Assembly (NCBI RefSeq): GCF_001552215.1
Contig: NZ_BCQT01000026.1
Coordinates: 124,001 to 188,000 of the forward strand
Origin: Actinomadura macra NBRC 14102
GTDB taxonomy: Bacteria > Actinomycetota > Actinomycetes > Streptosporangiales > Streptosporangiaceae
Length of the DNA stretch: 64,000 nucleotides
Direction: 5' to 3'
Made by a program: the position numbers and the translations under genes. The notes beneath the pieces were generated by a model. The model saw only the letters and a program-made list of their open reading frames with translations, did not search any database and was not told the DNA's origin. The stretch's first letter is position 1; each line of letters opens with the position of its first letter. Positions 1 through 8,840 of the stretch are shown piece after piece.

Positions 1-332
1 TGGGTCTGGCCGATCACCCCGATGTTGAGCGTCGGCCGGGTCGCGCGGCCTCGGACGGCCTCCAGCCGGTCGGTCGCCGCGGCCAGCCCGTGCCGCAGCC
101 GTCGCGGCCTGCCGTCGTCGAGGAACGGGCGCAGGGCGGCGGCCAGGTCGTCGGCGCGCCCGCCCACCGGCAGGGACGGGTCGAGCCGGCTCCGTTCGGC
201 GTGCTCGACGAGCGCGCCGAACAGGTCGCACAGCTCCCGCCAGGCCTGGAAGAGCCGCTCGATCCGGTCCCGTTGCGCGTGCCGCGCCGCGAGCGCGGCG
301 GCGATCTCGGCCTGGATCTGCTGACCCTGCAT
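1..332 (-). CDS. dynamin-type GTPase, 5' part only (cut by window edge)
   Basis: The first 110 codons are visible; the rest lies left of the window. The ATG at 332 has a good ribosome-binding site (GAGGAG, 7 nt upstream). Residues 1-100 are charged and helical, without a signal peptide. They lead into a hydrophobic strand and NIGVIGQT at residues 103-110, which is the start of a P-loop of the GxxxxGK(S/T) kind, so the window cuts inside Walker A. A helical lead-in before the P-loop is common in bacterial dynamin-like and related TRAFAC GTPases. It is the third gene of a leftward operon, 81 bp after a membrane protein that itself overlaps a second GTPase. Family assignment is inference because the G2-G4 motifs are not visible. 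Confidence 0.6.
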   Translation of the reverse strand, partial: MQGQQIQAEIAAALAARHAQRDRIERLFQAWRELCDLFGALVEHAERSRLDPSLPVGGRADDLAAALRPFLDDGRPRRLRHGLAAATDRLEAVRGRATRPTLNIGVIGQT

Positions 333-413
333 GGTGTCGCCTCCTCGGGAGCACTGGTGTCGGACAGGGAGGCGGGGGGACGGGAGGTCCGGGAGACGGT
401 CGGGCGGAACGAG

Positions 414-1697
414 CTAGGCGGGCCAGGTGGTGACGCTGACCGTCAGCGTCTGCTCTTCGACCGCATCGATGACGAGGAGGGCCAGCCGGTCGGCGCTCTT
501 GAGGCAGTACGTCGCGCCCTCGTGCAGTGCCTGGACCAGGCCCGGCAGCCGCTTCTCCACCCGTGCGCGGCACCCGGCCTCCGTCGCCTGCTCCTTCGGT
601 ATCGTCCGGAGGACGGCCGAGGATGAGGCGGCCAGCAGCCGCCCGTCTTTGTACTTGGCGTCTCCCTCCTCGGCAACCGCCGCGGGGCCCGGAGTGAGCC
701 TGAGCCAGTTCGTCTTGGGCACCGCTACCGAAGTCGTCTTCGGCGGCGCGGGCACGGGCACGCTCGTACGGGGGCTGTTTCCAAGGCTGGAGTCGGGCCC
801 GGGGTCGTCCCTTTCCCCGCCGCCCATGACCAGGCCCAGGGCGAGGACGGCGACCGCGGCCATGCCGAGTAGCCCGCCGCCACCGGCGATCGCGGGCATC
901 AGCCAGCGCGGCCGAACGGCCGTTCCCGGGCGAGACGCGGTTCCGGGCCCTGGTGGTCGCGCCTGGCTGACGGAACGCCGCTGCGGGACCGAACCCGGCG
1001 GGACGGTCTCGGAGAGCCCCGCCTGCGCGGGCGCGTCGGCGACGCCGAGGTGCGTGACACCGTCGCGGCCGGCCTTCGGCATCGTCGCCCATCCCAGGAC
1101 GACGGTCATCGGTCGGGTGGCGGCGTTCGCCTCGTCCCACACCCGCTCCCACGCGGACAGCGGGACGACCTGCGGCCCGCCCACCCCGCCCGCCAGAGCC
1201 GGCCCGCCAGGAGGATGCGCGGCGGGTGGCGATACCGGCCAGGGGGCCTGTTCGGGGCCGGAGCGGCGCGGCTGCCGGAGCTGGCTCATGGGCGACGTCC
1301 ACACCGGGCCCATCCACCGCTCGTAGACCGCCCCGGCCCACTGCCGGTAGCCGTCCCGCAGCCGCGGCCAGGTCGGGCCGGGCGGCGGGCCGGCCGGTCC
1401 GCCGGACGCCGCCCAGCCGACGAAGCAGTACATCTCGCGGGCACCGTCGGAGTGCATCGAGGCACTGAGGTCGGCGGCCTGGCAGGCGACGCCGACGAGC
1501 CGGTGCCCGCCCGAACGGGCGAGGACGAAGCGCGGCCGGTCGCGCAGGCCCGCGCCGTCCGCGACGGTCGCCCGGACGACCTCGTCCAGCCACCCGCGGT
1601 GGTCGGCCCCCTCGGGGACCACGCGCCACCAGCTGTCGGCGTACCGGGTGCGGCCGTAGAGGACGGGCGCCCAGCCGGCGCCGGCGGGCTCAGCCAC
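414..1697 (-). CDS. hypothetical single-pass membrane protein between two GTPases
   Basis: A 427-residue protein of no family I recognise. Residues 1-210 are a Trp- and Tyr-rich globular region. Residues 215-270 are a Pro/Arg/Gly-rich linker. A single hydrophobic segment at about 272-295 (PAIAGGGGLLGMAAVAVLAL) is followed by a Pro/Thr-rich stretch and a roughly 100-residue C-terminal domain. That C-terminal domain is probably outside the cell and the N-terminal half inside. The start overlaps the end of the upstream GTPase gene by 8 bp, so the two are probably co-translated. The cytoplasmic half may be the partner of the flanking GTPases (inference from overlap only). Length and frame are sound; function is unknown. 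Confidence 0.7.
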   Translation of the reverse strand: MAEPAGAGWAPVLYGRTRYADSWWRVVPEGADHRGWLDEVVRATVADGAGLRDRPRFVLARSGGHRLVGVACQAADLSASMHSDGAREMYCFVGWAASGGPAGPPPGPTWPRLRDGYRQWAGAVYERWMGPVWTSPMSQLRQPRRSGPEQAPWPVSPPAAHPPGGPALAGGVGGPQVVPLSAWERVWDEANAATRPMTVVLGWATMPKAGRDGVTHLGVADAPAQAGLSETVPPGSVPQRRSVSQARPPGPGTASRPGTAVRPRWLMPAIAGGGGLLGMAAVAVLALGLVMGGGERDDPGPDSSLGNSPRTSVPVPAPPKTTSVAVPKTNWLRLTPGPAAVAEEGDAKYKDGRLLAASSSAVLRTIPKEQATEAGCRARVEKRLPGLVQALHEGATYCLKSADRLALLVIDAVEEQTLTVSVTTWPA

Positions 1698-2745
1698 GAT
1701 GCGTCCCGATCCAGGTCGCCGGCCGCCCGCCCTCGAAGACCGGCACGTGCCGCAGCATGGGGACCAGGGCGGCGGACTCGGCGTCGCAGTGGTCGCGCCA
1801 GTGCTTCATGGTGGCTTCGCGACGGTCCAGTTCCTGGAGCCGGACGGCGAGCCGCTCGCGGGCACGCCGCGGCCCCCGTCCGGCGCCGGCGGGGAGTGCC
1901 GCCCATTCGCGGCGGGCGCCGCCGCGGTCGGTGCGCAGCGCCGCCAGCCGGGCGTCGAGCTCCTCGCGCTCACGCCGGTAGAAGCAGGCCAGATGGAACA
2001 GGACCGGCAGGTGGACGTCGGTCGGGTTCACCGAGTCGGGAAGGACTCCGCCGTCGGCCGTCCGCTCCAGGGACCCGACGCTCACCGGGCAGACGGCGGT
2101 GGTGACCCCGGGCGAGAACGCGACGGGCAGCAGCGCGCGCAGTTCGTCGGCCAGGTCGGTGAGCCGGCGGGGCGCATCCGTTCCGGTCCAGTCGATGACG
2201 TCGGCCTTGGTGACCACGAGGGTCAGCGAGGGCAACGGGCGTCCTGCGCCGGTGCGCGTCGTCAGCGTGTCGGTGACGACGGTGGACATCTGCTGGGTGA
2301 GGGTCTCCCTGGCCACCGCCTCGCGCCGCTCCCGGCCGAGCGGCTTGCGAAAGTGCTCCCCGTCCAGGATGAGGAGAAGGCCGTGCGCCGTGGAGATCTC
2401 CCAGAGCAACTGCTCGGCGTCGGGCGACCCGTCCGGGCCGACGAAGCTCGGCAGCGCGCCACCCCGGTAGTCGGCCCAGTGCAGGCGCGCCAGCGGCCGC
2501 ATTTCCCGTGCGTAGACGAACGTGTGGCTATGCGGCACGGTGTTGGTCGGCTCGGGCAGCCGCCCCCGCTCTCCGAGGTCGCGCCACGCGTCGGCGAGCA
2601 CGACGTCGGAATTGCGGTCGGCCTCGTGCAGTGTGCAGTGCTCCGCCCCCCGCGACATGGCCGCGTAGAGCGCGAGGAGATAGGTCGTCTTCCCCGCTCC
2701 CGGCGCCCCCATCGTGGACAGCCCGATCTCATGAAGTTCCGTCAT
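1690..2745 (-). CDS. TRAFAC-like GTPase with G1/G3/G4 motifs
   Basis: A 351-residue cytoplasmic protein. G1 is GAPGAGKTT at residues 13-21, a DxxG-like G3 lies in ADYRGGAL near residue 90, and a G4-like VTKAD sits near residue 178 before DVIDW. Residues 255-330 are rich in Glu, Arg and Leu and probably form a coiled coil. The start at 2745 is preferred over an in-frame start 51 bp upstream, because that upstream part is Gly/Pro-rich and GAGGG lies near this ATG. It leads an operon with a membrane protein and a dynamin-type GTPase. TRAFAC-clade GTPases with this look occur in predicted bacterial conflict and signalling systems. The exact subfamily needs a profile search. Confidence 0.65.
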   Translation of the reverse strand: MTELHEIGLSTMGAPGAGKTTYLLALYAAMSRGAEHCTLHEADRNSDVVLADAWRDLGERGRLPEPTNTVPHSHTFVYAREMRPLARLHWADYRGGALPSFVGPDGSPDAEQLLWEISTAHGLLLILDGEHFRKPLGRERREAVARETLTQQMSTVVTDTLTTRTGAGRPLPSLTLVVTKADVIDWTGTDAPRRLTDLADELRALLPVAFSPGVTTAVCPVSVGSLERTADGGVLPDSVNPTDVHLPVLFHLACFYRREREELDARLAALRTDRGGARREWAALPAGAGRGPRRARERLAVRLQELDRREATMKHWRDHCDAESAALVPMLRHVPVFEGGRPATWIGTHRG

Positions 2746-2971
2746 CAGGCCCCCGCCCTCGCCACCCGGCCCCGCTTCCCCGGCGGGGTCCCTCACTTTT
2801 AGACGCGCACCCGTTGGAGAAAGAAGCGGAATGCCATATCAATTCGGATAACACTGACCGGTAACTGAAAAGAATCTTTAGTGATGTTCGAATTGATCAT
2901 TTCTTTTCGGACCGCCGGATACGACATTGACAGCGGCATGAAAAGAAAGTGAGGAGCGGCGCCAAGAATGG
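2746..2971. other. AT-rich intergenic region upstream of the GTPase operon
   Basis: This 226-bp gap separates the end of polA from the GTPase operon, both leftward. Positions 2820-2955 are clearly more AT-rich than anything nearby, as expected of a promoter region for the GTPase operon. A GC hairpin (CCCCGC at 2770-2775 pairing with GCGGGG at 2783-2788) lies just before the operon's ribosome-binding site. I could not settle on a single -35/-10 pair. A 68-codon open frame here overlaps the polA end and looks non-coding. Confidence 0.4.
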
Positions 2972-5602
2972 TCAGTGCGCCGCGGCGTTCCAGTCGGGTC
3001 CGCACCCGATCGCCACGTCCAGGCCCACACTGAGCGGGTAGGCCGCGGTCATCTGCGAGCGGACCAGTCCGGCGACCCGCTCCCGCTCGCCCGGCGCCAC
3101 CTCAAGGACGATCTCGTCGTGCACCTGAAGCAGCAACCGGCTGCGCAGGCCGGCCGCTTGGAGCGCCCCGTCCACCCGCAGCATCGCGATCTTGACGATG
3201 TCGGCGGCCGAGCCCTGGACGGGGGCGTTCAGCGCCATCCGCTCGGCGGTCTCGCGGCGCCGCCGGTCGTCGCTGGACAGGTGCGGGAGGTACCGGCGGC
3301 GGCCGAGGACCGTGCGGGTGTAGCCGGTCACGCGAGCCTCGGCGACGACGTGCTCAAGGTAGTCGCGGACACCGCCGAGCCGCGCGAAGTAGGCGTCCAT
3401 CAGCGGGCGCGCCTCGGCCACCGGCAGGCCGAGCTGCTTGGCGAGCCCGAACGCCGACAGCCCGTAGGCCAGGCCGTAGGACATCGCCTTGATCTTGCGG
3501 CGCATGTCCGGGGTGACGGCGTCCGGCGGCACGCCGAAGACCTGCGCCGCCGTCGTGGTGTGCAGGTCCTCGCCGGACGCGAAGGCCGCGAGCAGCGTCG
3601 GGTCCTGCGACAGGTGCGCCATGACGCGCAGCTCAAGCTGGCCGTAGTCGGCGGTCATCAGGAACTCGAAGCCGTCGGCGGGCAGGAACGCCCGCCTGAT
3701 CCGCCGGCCCTCCGGGGTGCGGATCGGGATGACCTGGAGGTTCGGTTCGGTGGAGGTGAGCCGCCCGGTCGCGGCGACGGTCTGCTGGAACGTGGTGTGG
3801 ATCCGCCCGTCCGCGCCGATCTCCCGGATCAGCCCGGCGACCGTCGTGCGCAGGCGCGCCTGGTCGCGGTGGCGCAGCAGGATCTGCGGCAGCCCGTTGT
3901 CGGCCCGGGTCGCGAGCCAGGTCAGCGCGTCCAGGTCGGTGGAGTACCCCGATTTGATCTTCTTGGTCTTGGGCAGGCCCAGCTCGCCGAACAGCACGTC
4001 CTGGAGCTGCTTGGTCGAGCCGGGGTTGAACCGGCGCCCGGCGACCGCGGCGGCCTCGTCCGCGGCCCGCTCCATCCCGTCGGCGAAGTGCCGCTCCAGC
4101 TCGCGCAGCAGCGCCCCGTCCACATGGACGCCGGTGCGCTCGGCTCGGGCGAGGAGGTCCGAGAGCGGGAGCTCCACGTCGTCCATCACCGTGTCCATCC
4201 CGGCCGCGGTCAGCTCCGGGGCAAGCTTGCCCGCCAGGTCGAGGACGGCCCCGGCGCGCAGCATCGTCCCGGCGGCGCCCTCCTCGGAGGGGCGGCGGCC
4301 GAGATGGCGGGCCGCGAGGTCGGCGATGCCGTAGGCGGCCAGGCCGGGCAGGAGGAGGTAGGCGGCCATCGCGGTGTCGGACGCGACGCCGCCGACCCGC
4401 CAGCCGTGCTCGGGCAGCACCCGCAGCAGCGACTTCACATCGTGCAGCGCCTTCGGGTGGCCGGGGTCGGCGAGCCAGCTCGCGAAGCCCCGCTCGTCCG
4501 CCGCGGTCAGGCCGGCGGGCTCGAAGGACGCGGCGTGGCCGTCGGAGGTGGCCAGCGCGATCCGGCCGATCCGGCCTTCGCCGCGCTCCCAGGTGTGGTC
4601 GGCGGCCAGCCCGACGAGGCCCGCCGACGCCCGCGCACGCAGCCAGCCGGCCAGCTCGTCCGGGCCGAGCTCGCGCCCCTTCAGCCTCGGCCGGGATCCG
4701 GCCGGCCGCCCGCCGCCGGGGTCGGCGGCGAAGAGCCGCTGGCGGAGGCTGGCGTTGCGGAACTCCAGCTCGTCCAGCAGCGAGGTGAGGGCGGACTGGT
4801 CGTAGGGGCGGCGGCGCAGGTCGTCCAGGCCGGCGGGGAGGTCCAGGTCGCGGACCAGCTCGGTCAGCCGCCGGTTCAACCGGACGCTGTCTCGCGCCGC
4901 CCGCAGCCTCTCCCCCGCCTTGCCGCCGACCTCGTCGGCACGTTCCAGCAGCGCCGCGAGCGACCCGAACTCGCGAATCCATCTGGCGGCCGTCTTCTCC
5001 CCGATGCCGGGGATGCTCGGCAGGTTGTCGGACGGGTCACCGCGCAGCGCCGCGAAGTCCGGATACTGGGCCGGCGTCAGACCGTACTTCTCCTGGACGA
5101 GTCCGGGCGTGTAGCGGATCATCTCCGACGCCGTCCGGTAGAAGTACAGCACGGTGACGTTCTCTCCGACGAGCTGGAGGGCGTCCCGGTCGCCGGTGAC
5201 GATCAGCACGGTGTGACCGGCCGCGTCCGCCTGCGTGGCCAGGGTCGCGATGACGTCGTCGGCCTCGTACCCGGGCGCCCGGACCGTCGCGACGCTCATC
5301 GCCGCGAGCAGGTCGTCCAGGATCCTCAGCTGGCTGCCGAACTCCTCCGGCGAGCGCGAGCGGCCGGCCTTGTACTCGGGGAACGCCGCGGTGCGAAACG
5401 TCCGGCGGGAGACGTCGAAGGCGACCGCGACATGGGTCGGTCTTTCGTCGCGCAACACGTTGGCCAGCATGTTCGCGAACCCGTAGACGACGTTGGTGGG
5501 CTGGCCGGAGGTAGTGCTGAAGTTCTCGACCGGCAGCGCGTAGAACGCCCGGTAGGCCAGCGAGTGGCCGTCCAGGAGCAGCAGGCGGGGCCGGTCGGTC
5601 AT
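2972..5602 (-). CDS. polA: DNA polymerase I
   Basis: Fills gaps and removes RNA primers in replication and repair. The N-terminal 5'-nuclease domain (about 1-290) shows LLLDGHSLAYRAFYALP, GYEADDVIATLA, VTGDRDALQLV and the helix-hairpin-helix PGIGEKTAARW. The C-terminal polymerase domain (about 480-876) has motif A TADYGQLELRVMAH near 650, motif B RRKIKAMSYGLAYG near 700 and motif C VHDEIV near 830. The middle domain (about 300-475) lacks the DxE of an active 3'-5' exonuclease, as is usual for actinobacterial PolA, so no proofreading is expected. Length fits the family (about 880-910). The ATG at 5602 is chosen; an ATG three codons upstream (5611) is the alternative. It is divergent from the LLM gene, with about 60 bp between. 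Confidence 0.97.
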   Translation of the reverse strand: MTDRPRLLLLDGHSLAYRAFYALPVENFSTTSGQPTNVVYGFANMLANVLRDERPTHVAVAFDVSRRTFRTAAFPEYKAGRSRSPEEFGSQLRILDDLLAAMSVATVRAPGYEADDVIATLATQADAAGHTVLIVTGDRDALQLVGENVTVLYFYRTASEMIRYTPGLVQEKYGLTPAQYPDFAALRGDPSDNLPSIPGIGEKTAARWIREFGSLAALLERADEVGGKAGERLRAARDSVRLNRRLTELVRDLDLPAGLDDLRRRPYDQSALTSLLDELEFRNASLRQRLFAADPGGGRPAGSRPRLKGRELGPDELAGWLRARASAGLVGLAADHTWERGEGRIGRIALATSDGHAASFEPAGLTAADERGFASWLADPGHPKALHDVKSLLRVLPEHGWRVGGVASDTAMAAYLLLPGLAAYGIADLAARHLGRRPSEEGAAGTMLRAGAVLDLAGKLAPELTAAGMDTVMDDVELPLSDLLARAERTGVHVDGALLRELERHFADGMERAADEAAAVAGRRFNPGSTKQLQDVLFGELGLPKTKKIKSGYSTDLDALTWLATRADNGLPQILLRHRDQARLRTTVAGLIREIGADGRIHTTFQQTVAATGRLTSTEPNLQVIPIRTPEGRRIRRAFLPADGFEFLMTADYGQLELRVMAHLSQDPTLLAAFASGEDLHTTTAAQVFGVPPDAVTPDMRRKIKAMSYGLAYGLSAFGLAKQLGLPVAEARPLMDAYFARLGGVRDYLEHVVAEARVTGYTRTVLGRRRYLPHLSSDDRRRRETAERMALNAPVQGSAADIVKIAMLRVDGALQAAGLRSRLLLQVHDEIVLEVAPGERERVAGLVRSQMTAAYPLSVGLDVAIGCGPDWNAAAH

Positions 5603-5667
5603 GGATCCCATCCTGGCACCCGGGGTAGGCGGGCATGAAAGAGCCTTAGGTGATGTTGGAGGGGGAC

Positions 5668-6510
5668 ATGGCGAACAACGACGTGGGACGGTTCGGAATC
5701 TGGCGCCGGTGGCAGGACATGACCCCGGAGCTGGCCAAGGGCGTCGAGGACCTCGGGTACGGGACGATCTGGATCGGCTCCTCGCCCGGCGGTGACCTGG
5801 AGATCGCCGACCGGCTGCTGGCCGCGACCGACCGGATCGTGATCGCGACCGGGATCGTGAACATGTGGGCGACGCCCGCCGAGCAGGCCGCCGCGGCCTA
5901 CCACCGGCTCAACGCCGAGTACGGCGGGCGGTTCCTGCTGGGCGCCGGGATCGGCCACCCGGAGGCGACGCAGCGCTACCGCAGCCCGTACGAGACGATC
6001 GTGGACTACCTCGACCGCCTCGACGCGGAGGGCGTCCCGGCGTCCGGGCGGGTCCTCGCCGCGCTGGGCCCGAAGGTGCTCAAGCTCGCCGCGCAGCGCA
6101 CGCGGGGCGCGCATCCCTACCTGACCACGCCCGAGCACACGCGCCAGGCTCGAAGTGAACTGGGCACGCGGCCGCTGCTGGCGCCGGAGCAGAAGGTCGT
6201 CCTGGACACCGATCCGGCGCGGGCCCGCGCGGCCGGCAGGGCGTTGGTCGCCGGCATCTATCTGGGCCTTGCCAATTACACCTCCAACCTCCGGCGGCTG
6301 GGCTGGTCCGATAACGATTTCACCGACGGTGGAAGCGACGCTCTCATCGACGCGCTGGTCGCGCACGGCGACCCGGAGACGGTCGCGGCGAAACTGACCG
6401 CGCACATCGACGCGGGCGCCGATCACGTCGCCGTCCAGTTGCTGTCGGGAGGGGACGCCGATCCACTACCGGGGCTGGGGACACTCGCCGAGGCACTGCA
6501 ATTGCGCTAA
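5668..6510 (+). CDS. LLM-class (probably F420-dependent) oxidoreductase
   Basis: A 280-residue TIM-barrel enzyme of the luciferase-like monooxygenase superfamily. Visible hallmarks are the N-terminal FGIWRRWQDM strand, GYGTIWIGSSPGGDLEIADRLLAAT, the strand IVIATGIVNMWATP and the GRFLLGAGIGHPE segment. This matches short F420-type LLM proteins of about 280 residues. ATG 5668 follows GGAGGGGG at 6 nt and is preferred over GTG 5650 or ATG 5653. The substrate is unknown. It stands alone, divergent from polA. The end is followed by three GCAATT copies (6498, 6513, 6531) and the palindrome TTCTCGAGAA (6518-6527) of unknown meaning. Confidence 0.88.
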   Translation: MANNDVGRFGIWRRWQDMTPELAKGVEDLGYGTIWIGSSPGGDLEIADRLLAATDRIVIATGIVNMWATPAEQAAAAYHRLNAEYGGRFLLGAGIGHPEATQRYRSPYETIVDYLDRLDAEGVPASGRVLAALGPKVLKLAAQRTRGAHPYLTTPEHTRQARSELGTRPLLAPEQKVVLDTDPARARAAGRALVAGIYLGLANYTSNLRRLGWSDNDFTDGGSDALIDALVAHGDPETVAAKLTAHIDAGADHVAVQLLSGGDADPLPGLGTLAEALQLR

Positions 6511-6590
6511 CGGCAATTTCTCGAGAACATGCAATTACGGACCACCTGAAGACATGATGTTTGCATGCACTAATAAGGGTCTTCCTGCGG

Positions 6591-6609
6591 CATGGTTAGG
6601 CTTGCCTTT
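6591..6609 (+). promoter_or_regulatory. possible iron box (DtxR/IdeR-type operator)
   Basis: CATGGTTAGGCTTGCCTTT agrees with the 19-bp IdeR/DtxR consensus TTAGGTTAGGCTAACCTAA at 12 of 19 positions, including an unbroken GGTTAGGCT and the CCT of the second half. It lies 31 bp before the GTG start of the phosphatase gene, downstream of an AT-rich stretch (6510-6590) likely to hold the promoter. Many working sites are this degenerate, but so are chance matches. Binding is not shown. Confidence 0.3.
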
Positions 6610-6639
6610 TACCTGACCATCCGGCGGGAGGCGCGAGGC

Positions 6640-7983
6640 GTGAACGCTGATGTCGCGGCCGACGGGCCGCCGCGCGACCCGGCCCCGGCCGACGCCGTGA
6701 TCGCGCGGCTGAGCCTGCTGGCCATGGCCGGCACCCGGATGGCGGGCGCCCTGGACATGGAGCAGGTCGCGCGGCAGCTCGTCGAGGTGGCGCTCGCCGG
6801 GTTCGCCGACACGGCCGGGGTATACGTGGCCGAGCATCTCATCGTCGGCGACGAGATCCCCCGGCCGTCGGGCACCCGGTCGGTCGAGGTGCGGCGGATC
6901 GCGCTCGGTGCCGCGCACACCGACCTGGAGGACTGCTTCCCTTCCGGTGAGGTCCTGGTCTTCGCGCCCGACAGCGCGGTCGCCGTCTGCGTCCGGGAGG
7001 GCACGGTCCAACGGTTCGCGGAGCTGCCCGCCGACATCGGCACCGCGCACCCCGGGGCGCGAGACCGGCTCGGCGACCTGGCCGACTTCCTGCTCGTCCC
7101 GCTGAAGACCGACGCGTCGATCCTCGGGTTCGTCGCGTTCGCTCGCGGCCCGGCCGCGGGCCCGTTCAGCGACGAGCACACCGCGGTCGCCGTGGAACTG
7201 ACGGCGCTCGCCGCCGGATGCCTGGACACCGCCCGCCGCTACCAGCGTGAACACGCGGCGGCGCGGGCCCTGCAGGCCGGGCTGATGCCGCGGCTCCTCG
7301 GCACCGTCCCGGGCGTCCAGGTCGCGCACCGGTCGGTGCCCGCCGGGCACGCCAACCTCGTCGGCGGCGACTGGTGCGACATCGTCCCGCTGTCCGCCGG
7401 CCGGGTCGCGCTCGTCATCGGGGACGCGATGGGGCACGGCTCGGCCGCCGCCGCGGCCATGGTCCAGTTGCGCGCCGCCGCCCGGACGCTGGCGATGCTC
7501 GACCTCGGCCCGGCACGGATCCTCACCTGGCTCGACCGGATCGCACCGAGCCTCGGGCCGGTCCAGTTCGCCACCTGCGTGTGCGCCGTCCTGGACACCA
7601 CGACGCGGACGGGCGTGCTCGGCCGCGCCGGGCATCCCCCGCCGATCATGCTGCGTCCGGACGGCGGCTGCGACACCGTCGACATGCCACCCGGCCTGCC
7701 GCTCGGTCTCGGTAACACCGTCTACGAGGACGTCCGGGTCCCCTTCCCCGACGGAACGACCCTCGTCCTGTACACCGACGGGCTGATCGAGTCCCGCGAC
7801 CGCGACCTGGAGTCCGGCCTCGCCGCGCTGCGGTCCGCGCTCGCCGACGCCACCGCGAGCCTGGACGAGGCGTGCGGCGCGGTCGTCGCCAAGCTCGTCT
7901 CCACACCGAGCCAGGACGACGTCACGGTGATGCTCGTCCGTGCCCATGACCAGGGCGTGAAGAGCGCGCCAGAGGAGAGGTAG
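6640..7983 (+). CDS. GAF-domain PP2C (SpoIIE/RsbU-type) serine phosphatase
   Basis: A 447-residue cytoplasmic regulator. Residues about 25-205 form a GAF-like sensor (LDMEQVARQLVEVALAGFAD at its start, FLLVPLKTD and ILGFVAF near its end). Residues about 215-440 form a PP2C/SpoIIE phosphatase with VGGDWCDIVPL, VALVIGDAMGHGSAAAAAM (metal-binding Asp), LGRAGHPPPIML, LVLYTDGLIE and DDVTVMLVR. Such proteins usually dephosphorylate anti-sigma-factor antagonists. No RsbV/RsbW partner lies nearby, so the target is unknown. GTG 6640 follows a GGGAGG-containing site and is preferred over ATG 6592, which lies inside a possible iron box. The methyltransferase gene starts 4 bp after the stop, so the two are co-transcribed. 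Confidence 0.9.
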   Translation: MNADVAADGPPRDPAPADAVIARLSLLAMAGTRMAGALDMEQVARQLVEVALAGFADTAGVYVAEHLIVGDEIPRPSGTRSVEVRRIALGAAHTDLEDCFPSGEVLVFAPDSAVAVCVREGTVQRFAELPADIGTAHPGARDRLGDLADFLLVPLKTDASILGFVAFARGPAAGPFSDEHTAVAVELTALAAGCLDTARRYQREHAAARALQAGLMPRLLGTVPGVQVAHRSVPAGHANLVGGDWCDIVPLSAGRVALVIGDAMGHGSAAAAAMVQLRAAARTLAMLDLGPARILTWLDRIAPSLGPVQFATCVCAVLDTTTRTGVLGRAGHPPPIMLRPDGGCDTVDMPPGLPLGLGNTVYEDVRVPFPDGTTLVLYTDGLIESRDRDLESGLAALRSALADATASLDEACGAVVAKLVSTPSQDDVTVMLVRAHDQGVKSAPEER

Positions 7984-7986
7984 CCC

Positions 7987-8793
7987 GTGGACGAACCCGA
8001 CTGGACCTCCGGCATCGACCAGAGCCAGGCAAGTGTCGCGCGTGTCTACGACTACCTGCTCGGCGGGGCGCACAACTTCTCCGCCGACCGGGACGTCGCG
8101 CGCACCCTGGAGGCGATCGAACCGCAGGCGCGGACGATCGCCGCCGCGAACCGGGCCTTCCTCGCCCGGGCGACCCGCTACCTGGCGGCGGAGGCGGGGG
8201 TCCGGCAGTTCATCGACATCGGCTCTGGCATCCCGACGCAGGGCAATGTGCACGAGATCGTCCAGCGGGTGGACCCGGAGGCCAGGGTGGTCTACGTGGA
8301 CCACGACCCGGTCGCCGTCGCCCACAGCACCTCGATCCTGGCCGAGAATCAGCACGCCGACGTGGTCCAGGCCGACGTGACCGATCCCGGGTCGATCCTG
8401 GAGCACCCGACCGTCCAGAAGATGATCGACTTCGAGGAGCCGGTGGGGCTGCTCCTGGTGGCCGTGCTGCACTTCGTCCCGGACGACCGGGATCCCGGCG
8501 CGATCCTCGCCGCGCTGACCGCGCCGCTGTCGGCGGGCAGCCACCTGGTCGTCAGCCATGGCACCCACAGGGAGCACACGGGCGAGGCCGTCCGGCAGGT
8601 CTACCGGCGCGCGGTGGCGGGCGGCCAGGCCACCCTGCGCACCGCCGACCAGATCCGGGACCTCTTCGCGGGGTTCGACCTCCTCCAGCCCGGTCTCGTG
8701 CACGGACCGCTCTGGCGCCCCGACTCCCCCGCCGACGTCCCGGAGAATCCGGAACGGTTCTGGTTCCTGGCGGGCCTCGGCCGCAAACAGTGA
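7987..8793 (+). CDS. SAM-dependent methyltransferase (PF04672 family)
   Basis: A 268-residue Rossmann methyltransferase of the actinomycete-specific PF04672/DUF574 family. Family marks include the N-terminal SVARVYDYLLGGAHNFSADR, AAANRAFLARATRYLA, the SAM-binding motif FIDIGSGIPTQGNVHEI, VVYVDHDPVAVAHS (acidic residue after strand 2) and a late SHLVVSHGTH strand. The start is GTG 7987 with GAGGAGAGG upstream. No substrate is established for most members. It directly follows the GAF-PP2C phosphatase and is closed by a strong hairpin 20 bp downstream. The phosphatase-methyltransferase pairing may mean a shared regulatory role, but that is inference. Confidence 0.92.
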   Translation: MDEPDWTSGIDQSQASVARVYDYLLGGAHNFSADRDVARTLEAIEPQARTIAAANRAFLARATRYLAAEAGVRQFIDIGSGIPTQGNVHEIVQRVDPEARVVYVDHDPVAVAHSTSILAENQHADVVQADVTDPGSILEHPTVQKMIDFEEPVGLLLVAVLHFVPDDRDPGAILAALTAPLSAGSHLVVSHGTHREHTGEAVRQVYRRAVAGGQATLRTADQIRDLFAGFDLLQPGLVHGPLWRPDSPADVPENPERFWFLAGLGRKQ

Positions 8794-8812
8794 ACCGCCC
8801 CTGACAGGGCGA

Positions 8813-8840
8813 GGGACGCGCCCCATGCCGGGCGCGTCCC
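8813..8840. terminator. bidirectional hairpin terminator
   Basis: GGGACGCGCC (8813-8822) pairs perfectly with GGCGCGTCCC (8831-8840), and an extra C-G pair gives an 11-bp stem and 6-nt loop. It sits between the convergent methyltransferase and M28 peptidase genes. There is no T-run, as is common for actinomycete terminators. Confidence 0.75.

Noticed and set aside
2799..3005. 68-codon minus-strand frame after polA
   Set aside because: It overlaps the polA end, lies in AT-rich probable promoter DNA and has no convincing ribosome-binding site or family.
2975..5638. 887-codon open frame opposite polA
   Set aside because: Antisense shadow of polA with no recognisable domain.
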